Shown: one piece after another, positions 12,224-23,409 of the stretch
How positions within the stretch are numbered: position 1 is the stretch's first letter
How the letters are laid out: each line of letters starts with the position of its first letter
Assembly: GCA_036936605.1 (NCBI GenBank)
Contig: JAUPFV010000002.1
Location: 221,681,046 to 221,745,045 of the forward strand
Direction of reading: 5' to 3'
Length of the DNA stretch: 64,000 nt
From: Limnanthes douglasii subsp. nivea
Taxonomy: Eukaryota > Streptophyta > Magnoliopsida > Brassicales > Limnanthaceae
The notes under the pieces: model-generated
What the model was told of the DNA's origin: nothing
What the model saw: only the letters and a program-made list of their open reading frames with translations
Databases searched by the model: none
Position numbers and translations under genes: made by a program

Positions 12224-13164
12224 TCAAATCTCTGTCGATGACAATAAGTCCTTTATGGTTGGAAATGTTGCTTCACATTCTGAGGTCCACCCAAACTTCT
12301 TTGGCCTTTGTAATACTTGGAAAAAAGAAACACATTTATCAGAAAACCATGAAATGAATCTATTAACAGCAGCTAATGTTCCTGTCAAAATTTTTACTTC
12401 CTTAATAGTTCGAGGTGATGTCATTGATACTAAAGCCTTTAATTTCTCTAGATAAAATTATATCCCTTTTTCAATAATAACATAACCTAATAAGATTATT
12501 GATTGAACTTCAAAGGTGCACTTCTCAGGATTTAACTTCAATCTAATAGGTCTTAGATTTAAAATGTCTTCTCTAAATTCTCCAAGTGCGCCTCATCTGC
12601 TAAACTCCTGACCAAAATGTCATCAATACACACCTCCATGTTTCTTCTAACCTGAGAAGCGAAGGATTTGTTTTGTCAACCTCTCATATGGAGCTCCAAG
12701 ATTGTTTAACCCAAAAGGCATAACCATGTAACAATGCAAGCCTCGGTCTGTGATGATAATGGTGTTCTGTTGATCTTTTGGATCCATTTGAATATGGTTA
12801 TACCCTTTAAAGACATCCATAAAGGACAAAATTTATTGCCTGAAGTGGAATCAATCAATTGGTCTATTAGAGGAACAAGAAATGGATCTTTAGGACAAGC
12901 TCGATTCAAATCTGTAAAGTCAACGGACATCCTCCATTTCCCATTCTTCTTTTTAACCACCACTAGGTTTCCTGTCCATCAGGGATATTGTGACTCCCTT
13001 ATATGTTCGACCCTTGACAAACGGTCAACCTCAGTAACAATAGACTCTGATTTCTCAAAAGAAAAAGTACGTCTTTTTTGGATAACAGGTTTGATCTTCT
13101 GATTAATTGCTAAGATGCGATTATCACCTCGATTGGAACTCCTACCACATCTTCTATTTTCCAA
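12224..13164 (-). pseudogene. Gypsy element 1: reverse transcriptase and start of RNase H
   Basis: RT copies the element RNA. Blocks on the minus strand, from right to left: 'KPVIQKRRTF' and 'VDRLSRVEHIRESQYP' (12979-13100), 'VVKKKNGKWRM.VDFTDLNRACPKDPF' in pieces (12890-12963), 'LIDQLIDSTSG', 'FKGYNHIQMDPKDQ' (about 12780-12810), 'MPFGLNN' (about 12715), and the catalytic loop 'VCIDDILV' near 12620, where Y is replaced by C but both Asp are kept. The RT-RNase H connection 'LTGTLAAVNRFISWFSD' and 'FFQVLQRPKKF' is at 12224-12424. At least two frameshifts separate these blocks. The coding sequence stops at the truncation point near 12200. Confidence 0.85.
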
Positions 13165-13486
13165 GTAAAAACATCCAAATTACAGAACAAAAATTATAGC
13201 AACTGCTAACGTAAAGATAGGGTCAGTAATGTTCCCATTTAAAGTACCTTCCCATCCAGGAAAGTATACTCTTCCACACTTTCACTTACTTTTAGAGAAC
13301 CCGGGGTTTCCCTTAGATCATCAATCCCCTCTTCTGCTTTCGACATCAACCCCTTGATTGTTATTCAGCCATTTTATCACCACTACTTGATCTTCAGATT
13401 CGAAGAGTTGTGGTATAACATTCTCTAGCTATCTTATGATCACTTCGGACAACCCCAACGCGGTCTCCGATGACATACTTCAAACA

Positions 13487-14299
13487 TTAGTGGAATGTGG
13501 ATACAACTGCATACATCGTCGAAAGCCAAGATCTCGCAAAAATGGAATTATAGCTGGTTGGATAATCCACCACCATGAATAAAACTTGAACTTTCTTTCT
13601 AAAATTTCCCTTTCCCAAGCACACCTCACCCTCAAAGTCTCCAATCACCTTGGCCGTCAAACCTATAAATCTGATTATAGTACGTTCTGATTGAGAAATT
13701 GGAGGAGGGTTACACATTCTATAATATGTTAACTTGAAAAGAACATTTGCAGAGCTTCCTGTATCTATCACCATGCATTGGATTTCAACACCAGCTACTT
13801 CCGCTCCAATAAGTACTGCATCTTTATAAACATCTGCAGTCTCTCTCAAATCATCCTCATCGAAAAAAAGAAAAGGAACATATTTATTATCATACAAATG
13901 AGTAGACATCCCTCCTTCAATTTGAGTAGATAAACTCACCACATGCCTCTTTCTAGCACTATCAGTATTTCCAATCATAGTGTCTCCTCGAAAGATTGCC
14001 AATGACTCAAAATATTCCAAAGCAGCATCGAAATCATCAATCTTAGAATCCAAAATAATTAGATTTTGTATTCGTGAATTTGGATTTATTGCTTGCGAAG
14101 TCGATGCAATAGGATCTTTTAATTCACTACTCTTCCTTTTAACAAAGGCTAACAACTTTCCATTTTCAGTTAAAGTTTGAACCTCATTCTTCAAAGCTAT
14201 ACAATATGGAGTGTCATGTCCTATATAATTATGATATTTACATAAATTGTTATTACGCTCCTCCATTGGTCTATTTATCGGAATAGACAACGTTTTCAA
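13487..14299 (-). pseudogene. Gypsy element 1: Gag C-terminus and protease
   Basis: A 270-codon open frame. Near residue 20 is the 'CKYHNYIGHDTPYC' motif, the atypical Cys/His knuckle of this gypsy group (family C-x-x-H-x-x-x-G-H-x-T-x-x-C), followed by 'LKNEVQTLTENGKLL'. The aspartic protease lies at about residues 165-240, with the intact catalytic 'VIDTGSSANVLF' and the downstream 'PTSYNSIFARSWLSTMY'. This is the best preserved protease in the window; elements 2, 3 and 5 have lost or changed the D-T-G-S-S motif. The frame ends shortly before the RT region, so Gag-protease and RT are now separated by stops. Confidence 0.85.
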
Positions 14300-15562
14300 T
14301 TAGATCAGCATAGTACTTTAGCTTTATAAACTGATTTGGCCTCGGTCTTTGAAAATTATACCTTGTAGCTTGAGTTGGGTATCCTCCAGTTCGAGGAGGA
14401 AAATTGTTCTTGTTCCTCGGACACGAAGGTTGGGCTGAGTTCGAAGAATGTCATGACTATTTGGCACATGTCCTGAACTATTTTGACTGGATTCAACCAC
14501 TCCTCAAACTCTAGTTGACTCTTGCACTTTAATTTGGTCTTCCACTTGAGTCATCAACGCTCCAAAGGTCAAAGCTCTTCATTTGTTGTTTTATTTGCTA
14601 AATTTCCTGGTAACAAACTTTGTCGAAATGCAGCCGTAACTACCAACTCCTCACGATTATCCAAACCAACTTTTGTTAACGCAAATCGTTTGGTATTGTC
14701 CTTCTACTTTTCTCCCACTACTTGTTTGCATTGTATTATTGTGTTTCCATTTTATCGCATCTCTTTAATTTCCACAAATTATCGTCGAAAGGCTGTATAA
14801 AAATCTCTGAAATTCGAAATGGATCCCTTCGGAATCCTGTTGTACCATTTCAAAGCCGTTCATTTGAACGTTTGAGTGAAAGCTCTTCAAACTAGCCTAT
14901 CATTTTCCTCGAAAGTCATCATGTAATTCTTAAACTGTTCGATATGGTCATCAGGATCTTGCATCCCATCGAACTTTTTTACCTTAGAAATATTGAACCG
15001 CTTCGGAAGAATGATGGACCTTATCTCAATCGTCAAATGAGATTTTCTTCAGTCAACTCCTTGTACATATTGATTATCGTTTCTTGTTCCCATGACAACT
15101 TACAAGTTCCGATCATCCATCCCAGTTTATTGATTTGACGTATTGTGTTTGCAATAATCTGCTTCCTTCAAACAGCGAGGTACATAGTCATTTGTTTTTT
15201 TGTTTTTTTTCGTAATTTTCGAGGTCGTCCTTTTTATTATTTCAAGTACCCTTGGTACCTCTTATACTCAAATCTTGAACTGTTCAACTCATCATCACTG
15301 ACGTATCATACCTTTGCTTATCTTTTTTCTCTTTCCATAAAGTATGACACTTTTTACTAGTTTCAAAATTCGTTTTATTATGCTCACTTCGAACCTGATG
15401 AGCTCTACAAGATTGATCAGATTGGCTGTTAACATCATTTTTATCATTCACCTGCCTCATCTCAGATTTAAGCTCAGATGATTGAATATCTTTCTCTCTT
15501 TGATCATACTTCTCTCTTCCTTCCGGTTTACCTTCTCCTCCTTGCAAATCAAATTTTAGCAT
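14300..15562 (-). pseudogene. Gypsy element 1: Gag N-terminus and capsid
   Basis: Minus-strand pieces correspond to the Gag of element 2. They include a charged N-terminal segment (15284-15562, rich in E, K, S and Q), then 'KKFDGMQDPDDHIEQFKNY' read near 14900-14985 and 'WYNRI..GSISNFRDFY' near 14780-14850, which together are the retrotransposon Gag capsid core. The block with 'QCKQVVGEK' follows near 14690-14740. Several stops and a frameshift interrupt it. It joins the Gag C-terminal frame at 14299. Confidence 0.75.
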
Positions 15563-15735
15563 CTCAACTTCATTTCAAACCAAAGGATCGCTTTCATTTT
15601 TTGATTCCATTATCGATCCAAAACAACTTCAGAAAATTGATCGAGAATAATCAAAACGAAGAAAGTCAATTATTTTGGGTTTTTTATCAAGAAATCAAGG
15701 TACCAATTAATCAACTCCCACTATATTCGCCAATT

Positions 15736-16027
15736 TGGTGTTGGATGAATTCTGATTCTAGAGAGAGATGAAAAAAAAATTGATTTTAGAGAGAGAAAGT
15801 TAAGTAAAGAAGATGGTTCACTCAAAAGAAATTCTCTTTCTATTCAATTCAGCCCTTGACCTTATATATAGGCGAGCATACTTAGAATAACTGTTATAAA
15901 ATTGGGTTAATTGCATTTTAACCTCCTATTTTTCCAACTAGACCAAAATCTGTCCTATATCTTTACAATTGTTCATACAAGAATTTAATTATTATATTTT
16001 AGTCCTCAATAGTTTATATCCTTATCA
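15736..16027 (-). repeat. LTR of gypsy element 1 (5' LTR)
   Basis: A 292-bp block beginning TGGTGT and ending TTATCA on the plus strand, so on the minus strand it runs TG...CA. It includes a TATATATAGG-type TATA region near 15872-15881 and lies directly upstream of the element 1 leader and gag. It is repeated at 18804-19095 because of the 3.06-kb tandem duplication, not because that copy is a 3' LTR: the flanks are duplicated too. Confidence 0.75.
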
Positions 16028-16139
16028 CAAACCACTAATTGGACCGAACTCAAACTTTAACTTATGGACCGCTTCATAACTTAGTGAATCGATCATGAGC
16101 GGACCTAATATGATCGGTCCGCTTGTGGCCTATAAACTC

Positions 16140-16485
16140 CATTTGCAAAAAAAAACACTTCTTATTGGCTTCCAAATGTCAATTCTGCAAGAAAAGTGAA
16201 TAAATTAAACAATTATTTGTGGATTGCAAATTGGAATGGGATGTTTGGAAATATTTTTTCAGGTTATTCAGAATTTTTATCTCTAAACACATGGCATTAG
16301 TTCATCTGATCTGAATTTGGTTTTAGTCCACTAAGAAAGAGATCCAAATTAGATATATTATAGCTCAAATCGTTTGTTAGTCTATATTGAAAACAAGAAA
16401 CAATGCTAAACATCAAGGACAAATTACTTTTACTAGATCAGTTTTAGACTATATCAAATATATAATCTTCAAGCTAGATAATGTT
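16140..16485 (+). pseudogene. LINE zinc-finger (zf-RVT) fragment, copy in unit A
   Basis: The plus-strand frame contains 'CQFCKKSE' near 16167 and 'LFVDCKLEWDVWKYFF' near 16210-16260, matching the zf-RVT pattern C-x-x-C-x-x-x-x-E-x-x-x-H-L-F-x-x-C-x-x-x-x-x-x-W found downstream of plant LINE reverse transcriptases. The remaining codons reach 'SVLDYIKYIIFKLDNV' just before the LTR at 16486. Stops are present. It lies between the LTR of element 1 and the 3' LTR of element 2, which suggests both gypsy elements entered one LINE. Confidence 0.65.
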
Positions 16486-16803
16486 TGGTGAGTTGAATAT
16501 TTGGATTGTCTAAGTGAATTTGTGAGAAGTCATAATTTATAGAGAGAAATAGGTTTTAGAGCGAGAACTCCGAATTGCCAGGGTAATTTATCTCAAAACG
16601 TAAGCCCCTTTATTACATCAGCCATGGCCTTTATACAGCGGCGCAAAGACTTAGTTGCACTTGAATTAGTGACAAAAAGGGGATAAGTACACGTTAGTCC
16701 CTAACTAAAATACAAAGTTCTAATTATCTCTTCTAATTTTACAATGTGTCATAACAAGTTGTATTCTTTACATTTCAGTCCTCGATGTTCTATTTCCTTA
16801 TTT
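16486..16803 (-). repeat. Element 2-type LTR, copy in unit A
   Basis: A 318-bp LTR starting TGGTGAGTTG on the plus strand, matching 29500-29818 throughout. Its right end reads CTTATTT where the 29.5-kb copy reads CTTATCA, so the TG terminus (minus strand) has mutated. It contains a CTTTATACAG version of the TATA region that is intact in the 29.5-kb LTR. It is a duplicate of the true 3' LTR at 19548-19865. Confidence 0.85.
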
Positions 16804-17174
16804 GTTGCCCCCTTAGTTCTTATGTAAGTAAATGAATGAGAACTAAATAGCCTAAATATCTTTGGAGGTGAAGAAAATCCCATTATCCACAATCCTAACT
16901 GCTTTTAAATATGTTGTTATGTCATAATTCAAGTTAAATACATCAAAATTTTAAACAGAAAACCACTTCCTTATATCAAGATACGAAGCTGAAGCCAACT
17001 ATATGATAACACTCTAGATGCCAAGTTTATCTCTTAGGAAATGATACCCTAGGCACTAGGTTTGCCACTAGACCAATAAAGTGACATATATTAGATCCTC
17101 ACTTAAGCAATCGCTTCAAATTCTATCCAATCATTTTCCACCTCTTCCACTTTTCGATACTTCTTTTCTCTTAT

Positions 17175-17182
17175 TATAAATA
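17175..17182 (+). promoter_or_regulatory. TATA box of the antisense ORF, copy A
   Basis: A perfect TATAAATA lies in a CT-rich promoter-like context, about 370 bases inside the element from the 3' LTR and about 300 bases before the antisense coding frame. It points in the plus direction, opposite to gag-pol. A duplicate is at 20238-20245. Confidence 0.55.
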
Positions 17183-17465
17183 ACTCTGTGAACCATTGTT
17201 TGATTCACAAACAAAATTTCTTGAGAGAGAAACTGCAAAAACTCAAAATATCTTTGCTACCTTCAACAACTTCTTCAATCTATTGGCTACCTTTGCCAGA
17301 AAACTTAACTTTTCCGTTCAATCTTCAACTGGTTTAGGAGAAAGAATCCAAAGACTAGAAAATCCAAAGCCATAGTTCCCGAAAACCGAAAATCTCCAAA
17401 ATCATAGAACAAAGTCTTCGGATCTCACAGATAATTCTGTATTAGTGAAAGAGCAGATGAATATA

Positions 17466-18482
17466 GATCAGTTGGACCGATAAGCAACGCTCCTCTTGGT
17501 TTGTCTACAAAGACAATACACTACAGTAATTTCGATCCTAACAAATCTCTTTCATTTTCACCTTCTCCTCTTATAGAAGAAAGTCAATCAACTAAAACTC
17601 GAACACCAAAGACACCTCGAATCTCACCCTCTCTTACTGGATCAACATCTCAAATCAATCGTGAGGTGAGAAAATCTTCTTCAAAGAAATCTGAAGAGAC
17701 TCATTCCTTAACCAATCTTGCAAAAACTCACCCTCCTCAAACTCTAAGAAGAAAAACTTTCATAACAATGGGTGATGATGCCGATGTCATCCCAAGCATT
17801 AATGTTTCTTCGAATCCATCGACCCCTTCTCCTCCCTTAAGGAGATTGTTGAGACAGCAACAATGTCTCCTAGAAAATCTCTCAATTGATCCTCCTCAAG
17901 AAAATCGCTCAACGTCGCAACTTTCATAGTAAAAAAAGATTCAAAAGAAAAAGATCGTAAAATATGAAAAAATAAGATTTCTGTCACAATATCCGACGAA
18001 CTGCGTGCATCAGTTGGTGCGAACTTGAGGCATCTCAAACCATATTACATATTGGCTTTGAAAAATGTTCCTTATACATATTACGAGAAGAGCCAAGTAG
18101 CTGACTTAAATAAGCACTGGGAATGGGAGACAATATTATAATTCGTCTTCCCAAAAAAGGGGAAACACCTTTGGATTGCAGAAAAGATGAATTAGTGGTC
18201 TACCCAAAGATCATCAACTCGGGTCTTCGATTTCAACTAAACCCCATGATAGTTGGGTACTTCGAAAGTTTGGATCTATGTCCAACCCAAGTGACACGAA
18301 ATCATTGGTTCACTTTTCTTTATTTGATCATGGCTTCTCGTCTGTCCAAAATTCCACTTTGCATCGAGGACTTCATTTCATTGACCAATTTGTCGAAGGT
18401 ACTGATGCTTCCATTTTATTGTCTTACCCTGGATGATTACTTAAAGATCATCAATGACTTGCTGGAGGCAGACAAATTTTAG
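17466..18482 (+). pseudogene. Antisense extra ORF of Tat element, truncated copy A
   Basis: Plus-strand coding remnant opposite in direction to gag-pol. The first open part (about 17466-17929) is rich in S, T, P and K, with 'NFDPNKSLSFSPSP' near its start and 'PSTPSPPLRRLLR' near its end. The second (18123-18482) carries 'KKGETPLDCRKDELVVYP', 'GYFESLDLCPTQV', 'NHWFTFLYLIMASRLS' and 'LDDYLKIINDLLEADKF'. This second block looks like the domain called 'putative gypsy type transposon' (Transposase_28), which is found in extra ORFs of plant gypsy elements. The frame is cut by the tandem-duplication breakpoint at about 18600. Compared with copy B it has different stops, so both have decayed independently. 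The function of these proteins is unknown. Confidence 0.7.
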
Positions 18483-18803
18483 AAACAAAACTTTTTCTCC
18501 ATCTGAGGAGCTTGGGAGAACGGTAAATAAATATCTGAAGCCAACCCATCTAAATTGAACCTCGTCTGGAGGATTAATCGTAAATCATTCACTTTCATCT
18601 TCTCTTTGCAAATCAAATTTTAGTATCTCAACTTCATTTCAAACCAAAGGATTGCTTTCAGTTTTTGGTTCCATTATCGATCCAAAAGAACTTCAGAAAA
18701 TTGATCCAGAACAATCGAAACGAAACAAGAAAGTCAATTGTTTTGGGTTTTTGATCAAGAAATCAAGGTACGAGTTAATCAACTCCCACTGTATTCGCCA
18801 ATT

Positions 18804-19095
18804 TGGTGTTGGATGAATTCTGATTCTAGAGAGAGATGACGAAAAAAATTGATTTTAGAGAGAGAAATTAAGTAAAGAAGATGGTTCACTCAAAAGAAAT
18901 TCTCTTGTTATTCAATTCAGCCCTTACCCTTATATATAGGCGAACATACTTAGAATAACTGTTACAAAATAGGGTTAATTGCAGTTTAACCTCCTATTTT
19001 TACAACTAGACCAAAATCTGACCTATATCTTTATAATTGTTCATACAAGAACTTAATTATTATATTTTAGTCCTCAATAGTTTATATCCTTATCA
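18804..19095 (-). repeat. Element 1 LTR, copy in unit B
   Basis: Duplicate of 15736-16027 made by the 3.06-kb tandem duplication. It has the same TGGTGT start and TTATCA end. Confidence 0.75.
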
Positions 19096-19199
19096 CGAAC
19101 CACTAGTTGGACTGAACTCAAACTTTAACTTGTGGACCACTTCATAACTTTAGTGAACGATCATGAGCGGACCGATCAGATTAGGTCCTAAGAGATAAA

Positions 19200-19547
19200 C
19201 TCCATTTGCTAAAAAAACACTTCTTATTGGCTTCAAAATGTCAATTCTGCAAGCAAAGTGAATAAATTAAACAATTATTTGTGGATTGCAAATTAGATTG
19301 GGATGTTTGGAAATATTTTTTCAGGTTATTCATAATTTTTATCTCCAAACACATGGCATTAGTTCATCTGATCTGAATTTGGTTTTAGTCCACTAAGATA
19401 GAGATCCAAATTAGATATATTATAGCTCAAATTGTTTGTTGGTCTATATGGAAAATAAGAAACAATGTTAAACATCAAGGTCAAATTACTTTTACTAGAT
19501 CAGTTTTAGACTATATCAAATATATAATCTTCAAGCTAGATAATGTT
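19200..19547 (+). pseudogene. LINE zinc-finger fragment, copy in unit B
   Basis: Duplicate of 16140-16485. Its last five bases before the LTR, ATGTT (19543-19547), match the five bases after the other LTR of element 2, ATGCT (29819-29823), except for one transition. This is the expected gypsy target-site duplication and places the integration point inside the LINE. Confidence 0.65.
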
Positions 19548-19865
19548 TGGTGAGTTGAATATTTGGATTGTCTAAGTAAATTTGTGAGAAGTCATAATTT
19601 ATAGAGAGAACTAGGTTTTAGAGAGAAAATGTCGAATTGCCAGGGTGATTTATCTCAAAACGTAAGCCCCGTTATTAGATCAGCCCTGGCCTTTATACAG
19701 AGGCGCAAAGACTTAGTTGTACTTGAATTAGTGACAAAAAGGGGATATGTACACGTTAGTCCCTGACTAAAATACAAAGTTCTAATTATCTCTTCTAATT
19801 TTACAATGTGTCATAACAAGTTGTATTCTTTATACATCAGTCCTCGATGTTCCATTTCCTTATTT
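19548..19865 (-). repeat. 3' LTR of gypsy element 2
   Basis: A 318-bp copy of the LTR at 29500-29818. The left edge TGGTGAG is preceded by the target duplication ATGTT. The right edge has lost its terminal CA (reads TTT), as in the unit A copy. A purine-rich run typical of the plus-strand primer site lies just inside the element on the minus strand. Confidence 0.88.
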
Positions 19866-20237
19866 GTAGCCCCCCTTAGTTCTCATGTAAGTAGATTAAT
19901 GAGAACTAAATAGCCTAAATATCTTTGGAGGTGAAGAAAATCCCCTTATCCACAATCCAAACTGCTTTTAAATATGTTGTGATGTCATAATTCAGGTTAA
20001 ATACATCGAATTTCTAAACAGAAAACCACTTCCTTATATCAAGATTCGAAGCTGAAGCCAAATATATGATGACACTCTAGATGCCAAGTTTATCTCTTAG
20101 GAAATAATACCATAGGCACTAGGTCTACCACTAGACCAATAAAGTGATAGATATTAGATCCTCACTTAAGCAACCGCTTCGAATTCTATCAAATCATTTT
20201 CCACATCTTCCACTTTTCGATACTTCTTTTCTCTTAT

Positions 20238-20245
20238 TATAAATA
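20238..20245 (+). promoter_or_regulatory. TATA box of the antisense ORF, copy B
   Basis: TATAAATA in the same context as 17175-17182. It is the promoter candidate for the antisense ORF still joined to its C-terminal part. The transcript would start about 30 bases downstream, near the GTGAACCATTG region. Confidence 0.55.
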
Positions 20246-20539
20246 ACTCTGTGAACCATTGTTTGATTCACAAACAAAATTTCTTAAGAGGGAAACTGCA
20301 AAAATTAAAAAATATCTTTGCTACCTTCAACGACTTCTTCAATCTATTGGCTACCTTTACCAGAAAACTTAACTTTTCCGTTCAATCTTCAACTGGTTTA
20401 TGTGAAAACATCCAAAGACTAGAAAATCCAAAGCCACAGTTCCCGAAAACCAAAAATCTCCAAAATCAGAGAACAAAGTCTTCGGATCTCACGGATAATT
20501 CTGTATTAGTGAAAGAGCAGATGAAAATAGAGGAGTTGG

Positions 20540-23171
20540 ACCAATAAGCAACACTCCTCTTGGTTTGTCTACAAAGATAATACACTACAGTAATTTCGAT
20601 CCTAACAAATCTCTTTCATTTTCACCTTCTCCTCTTATAGAAGAAAGTCAATCATCAAAAACTCGAACACCAAAGACACCTCGAATCTCACCCTCTCTTA
20701 CTGGATCATCATCTCAAATCAATCGTGAGGTGAGAAAATATTCTTCAAAGAAATCTGAAGAGACTCATTCCTCAACCAATCCTGCAAAAACTCACCCTCC
20801 TCAAACTACAAGAAGAAAAACTTTCATAACCGTGGGTGATGATGCCGTTGTCACCCCAAACATTAATGTTGCTTCGAATCCATCGACCCCTTCTCCTCCC
20901 TTAAGGAGATTGTTGAGACAGGAACAATGTCTCTTAGAAAATCTCTCAAATGATCCTCCTCGAGAAAATTGCTCAAAGTCTCAACTTTCATAGTAAAAAA
21001 AGCTTAAAAAAAGCTCGTAAAAACATGAAAAAATAAGGTTCCTGTCATAATATCCGACGAAGCGCGTGCATCAGTTGGTGCAAACTTGAGGCCTCTGAAA
21101 GCATAGTACATGCTGGCTTTGAAAATTGTTCCTTATACATATTACGAGAAGATCCAAGTAGCTGACTTAAAGAAGCACTGGAATGTGAGACAATATTATA
21201 CTTCGTCTTCCCAAAGAAGGGGAAACGCCTTTGGATTGCAAAAAAGATGAATTAGTGGTCTACCCAGAGATCATCAACTGGGGTCTTCGATTTCAACTAA
21301 ACCCATGATAGTTGATACTTCGAAAGTTTGGATCTATGTCCAACCCAAGTGACACCAAATCATTGGTTCACTTTTCTTTCTTTGATCATGGCTTCTCGTT
21401 TGTCCAAAATTCCACTCTGCATCGAGGACTTCATTTCCTTCACCAATCTGTCGAAGGTACCGATGCTTCCATTTTATTGTCTTACCCTTGATGATGACTT
21501 AAAGATCATCGATGACTTGCTGGAGGTAGACAAATTTTGGAAATAAAACTTTTTCTCCATCTAAGGAGCTTGGGAGAACGGTAAATAAATATCTGAAGCC
21601 AACCCATCTAAATTGAACCTCGTCTGGAGGATTAATCGCAAGTCATCCACTTTCATTTCCTTGAGTTATATTTTTAATTGATGTTCTCCTTATTTCTTAT
21701 CAAATTCTATGCTCTGTATAGAAATTTTGAGGCGCTATGCACTTTGTCAAGAGAAAGAAAAAGATACATTTATCCAGCTTGCTACCTGGGCTGAAAAAGA
21801 ATGGAACAATGCTTTCCACACAGCTTTCCAACCTATCAACTTTCTCAACAACCATCTATTCCCAATCAAGTGTGGAGGTCTCCTTCCTGAGAACCTGATG
21901 AAGCAACCCAATCCTTTACACGCTGTCAGAAGGTTGGAAGAGAAAAGCAAAAGAAAATAATCTCCCCACCATCGAAGAAAGATTAAAAGGCGAGCCTTCT
22001 TCGAAAAGGAAGAAAAAAACTATCCCATCAAAAAAGAAAGGCATAATTAAATCGACCCCTCAGAACATAGGGAAAAAGGAATTTGTGGAAACCGTCAAAA
22101 AGGTGTTGTCCGATGGTGAGGACATTATGGTTGTGGAGAATCAACCAAGTCAACAAAAAGAAAACGAGGCAAGTTTTGAAGACGTTGGCACTCAGCAAAA
22201 GAAAACTGATCTAGAAAATGATCGAGGCGATGACCACTTCGATCCTGACAGCTTTATCAACTTCAATGAATCTTAAGAACTTGTTGGAGATTAAGATCCA
22301 GTCGTTCAAGAAATTCAAGATCAATTGTATTATCTTGGTAAAAGACCTACACCTGCTACTTTTGAAGCTGCATCTCCTGAAGTTTATATCTTTACAATCT
22401 CTCACTCTCATACCTCGACCTAGCCCAATGGTCATTCCTCCTAAAGAGCCATCCGAAGAGGTTTTAGCTGCTCTTCAACTTTTTGTTGATCTCGATGCTA
22501 CAACACAAAAATTGACTCAAGAGATCAAATCCTTTCGAAGTCAATCAAAATACATGGCAAAAAAGATGGTTTGCTATAAAAAAAACGTTGTTGCTGCTGA
22601 AAAACAGACGAGAGGCATCTGTGGTGGCCTCGTAGAAGAGCAATTTCATAGATTTCAAAGGGCCATATCTGAATTTCTCAAAGGACTCATTCATCTCAAG
22701 AAGCACCTCAGAGAAGTACAACGAAAAGAGAAAGAAGATCTCAATACTTCTCATCAGAACGAAATAAATTAGTTCAAGACCACGCATTCTGAAGAGTTAG
22801 CTGCAAAGAAGCAGAAATTCGATGATCTTCAAGTTTCTCTTAACAAAAGTGAGGTAGATAACAAAAAGCTAACATGTGACATGACTGTTCTCAAAGCCCA
22901 ATTTGATGAGGAAAAGAGACTTGTTGTTCTCGCTACTGATAATAAATGTATGAAAGATATGCTAGCACCTATTAAAAATGGCAAAGAGTAAAAAATCAGA
23001 ACCCTCATTCGCGAGATTCATGGTACATACCCTAAAGTTAACCTTTCCAGATTTTGGGAGTGCATTCCCATCAAACGACGTCCTAGTGAGGCTTTTCATC
23101 ATGTTTCTAGCGCTTCATCCGAAGAGGAAGAATCAGGGGAAAAATTCCGAAGAAAGCTCCAAAGATGAGTA
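20540..23171 (+). pseudogene. Antisense extra ORF of Tat element 2 (full-length relic)
   Basis: Plus-strand coding relic lying between pol and the 3' LTR of the minus-strand element 2. The blocks in order are an S/T/P/K-rich N-terminus (20565-20993), a Transposase_28-like domain (about 21180-21546) with 'GETPLDC', 'DELVVYPEI', 'LCPTQVTPNHWF' and 'LIMASRLSKIPLCIEDF', a second segment with 'WAEKEWNNAF' (21709-21960), and a lysine/acidic linker with 'DDHFDPDSFINFNES' (22085-22276). A coiled-coil region follows (about 22437-22980, repeated K/E/Q heptads around 'EVQRKEKEDL'). The C-terminus contains 'IPIKRRPSEAF' and an acidic 'SSASSEEEES' tail (23040-23171). A possible intron lies at about 21580-21720 (GTAAAT to TATAG). 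Frameshifts and stops break it in at least four places. A shorter relative is at the end of elements 3A and 3B. Such ORFs are known in Tat elements, but their role is not. Confidence 0.72.
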
Positions 23172-23409
23172 ACTCTACTATCTCTAATTTGTGTCTGTTA
23201 TTCAATTATTGTAATATTTTGTTTTTAATATATGCCTTTTCACTTGTCATCTAAGAAATTACTGTGTTCTCATTGAATCGAATTGAATGATAAAAGGCTT
23301 TGTTCATCCTTTTATTTTCTTAAGTCATATTTGCCGCTGACTATTATTTATATTAGTTACTTGAAGTGAAAATAAAACATGATATTTTGAATAATATTAT
23401 ACATAACAC

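Larger units (their letters stand above)
12200..16027 (-). mobile_element. Gypsy element 1 (Tat-type), 3'-truncated
   Basis: A minus-strand Ty3/gypsy element with its 5' LTR (15736-16027), leader, gag, protease, RT and the beginning of RNase H. It ends abruptly at about 12200 against LINE sequence, so the second RNase H, integrase and 3' LTR are missing. Sequence similarity of Gag, protease and RT to element 2 (19548-29818) places it in the same group. Its LTR is different from the element 2 LTR. It appears to have entered a plus-strand LINE, whose RT part lies to its left and whose zinc finger lies to its right. A degenerate primer-binding site may lie at 15715-15733 (minus, begins TTGGCGA, compare TTGGCGCC of Tat elements). 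Confidence 0.82.
15540..18603. repeat. 3.06-kb tandem duplication, unit A
   Basis: This unit is repeated almost base for base in 18604-21652. Anchor: the string 'caaatcaaattttag' at 15545 recurs at 18609, giving a period of 3064 bp. The unit contains the leader end and LTR of element 1, a LINE zinc-finger fragment, the 3' LTR of element 2 and the first part of the element 2 antisense ORF. Its right breakpoint falls inside that ORF, where 'tttcatcttctctttgc' joins back to leader sequence. The junction shows a short shared 'ttctc' and 'ttgc', consistent with a repair or slippage event. Identity is high, in the mid-nineties by eye. Confidence 0.9.
18604..21652. repeat. 3.06-kb tandem duplication, unit B
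   Basis: Second copy of the unit at 15540-18603. It is the copy that remains continuous with the rest of element 2, because the antisense ORF continues past 21652 into unique sequence. It therefore represents the original arrangement at its right end, while unit A is original at its left end. Both gypsy insertions must predate the duplication. Confidence 0.9.

Noticed and set aside
15145..15360. Hydrophobic plus-strand open frame suggesting a membrane protein
   Set aside because: It lies antisense to the lysine-rich Gag leader of element 1; the F-rich translation is a by-product of that.
16486..16803. Reading this LTR as the 3' LTR of a separate element
   Set aside because: Its flanks are duplicated together with it (3.06-kb tandem unit), so it is a by-product of that duplication.
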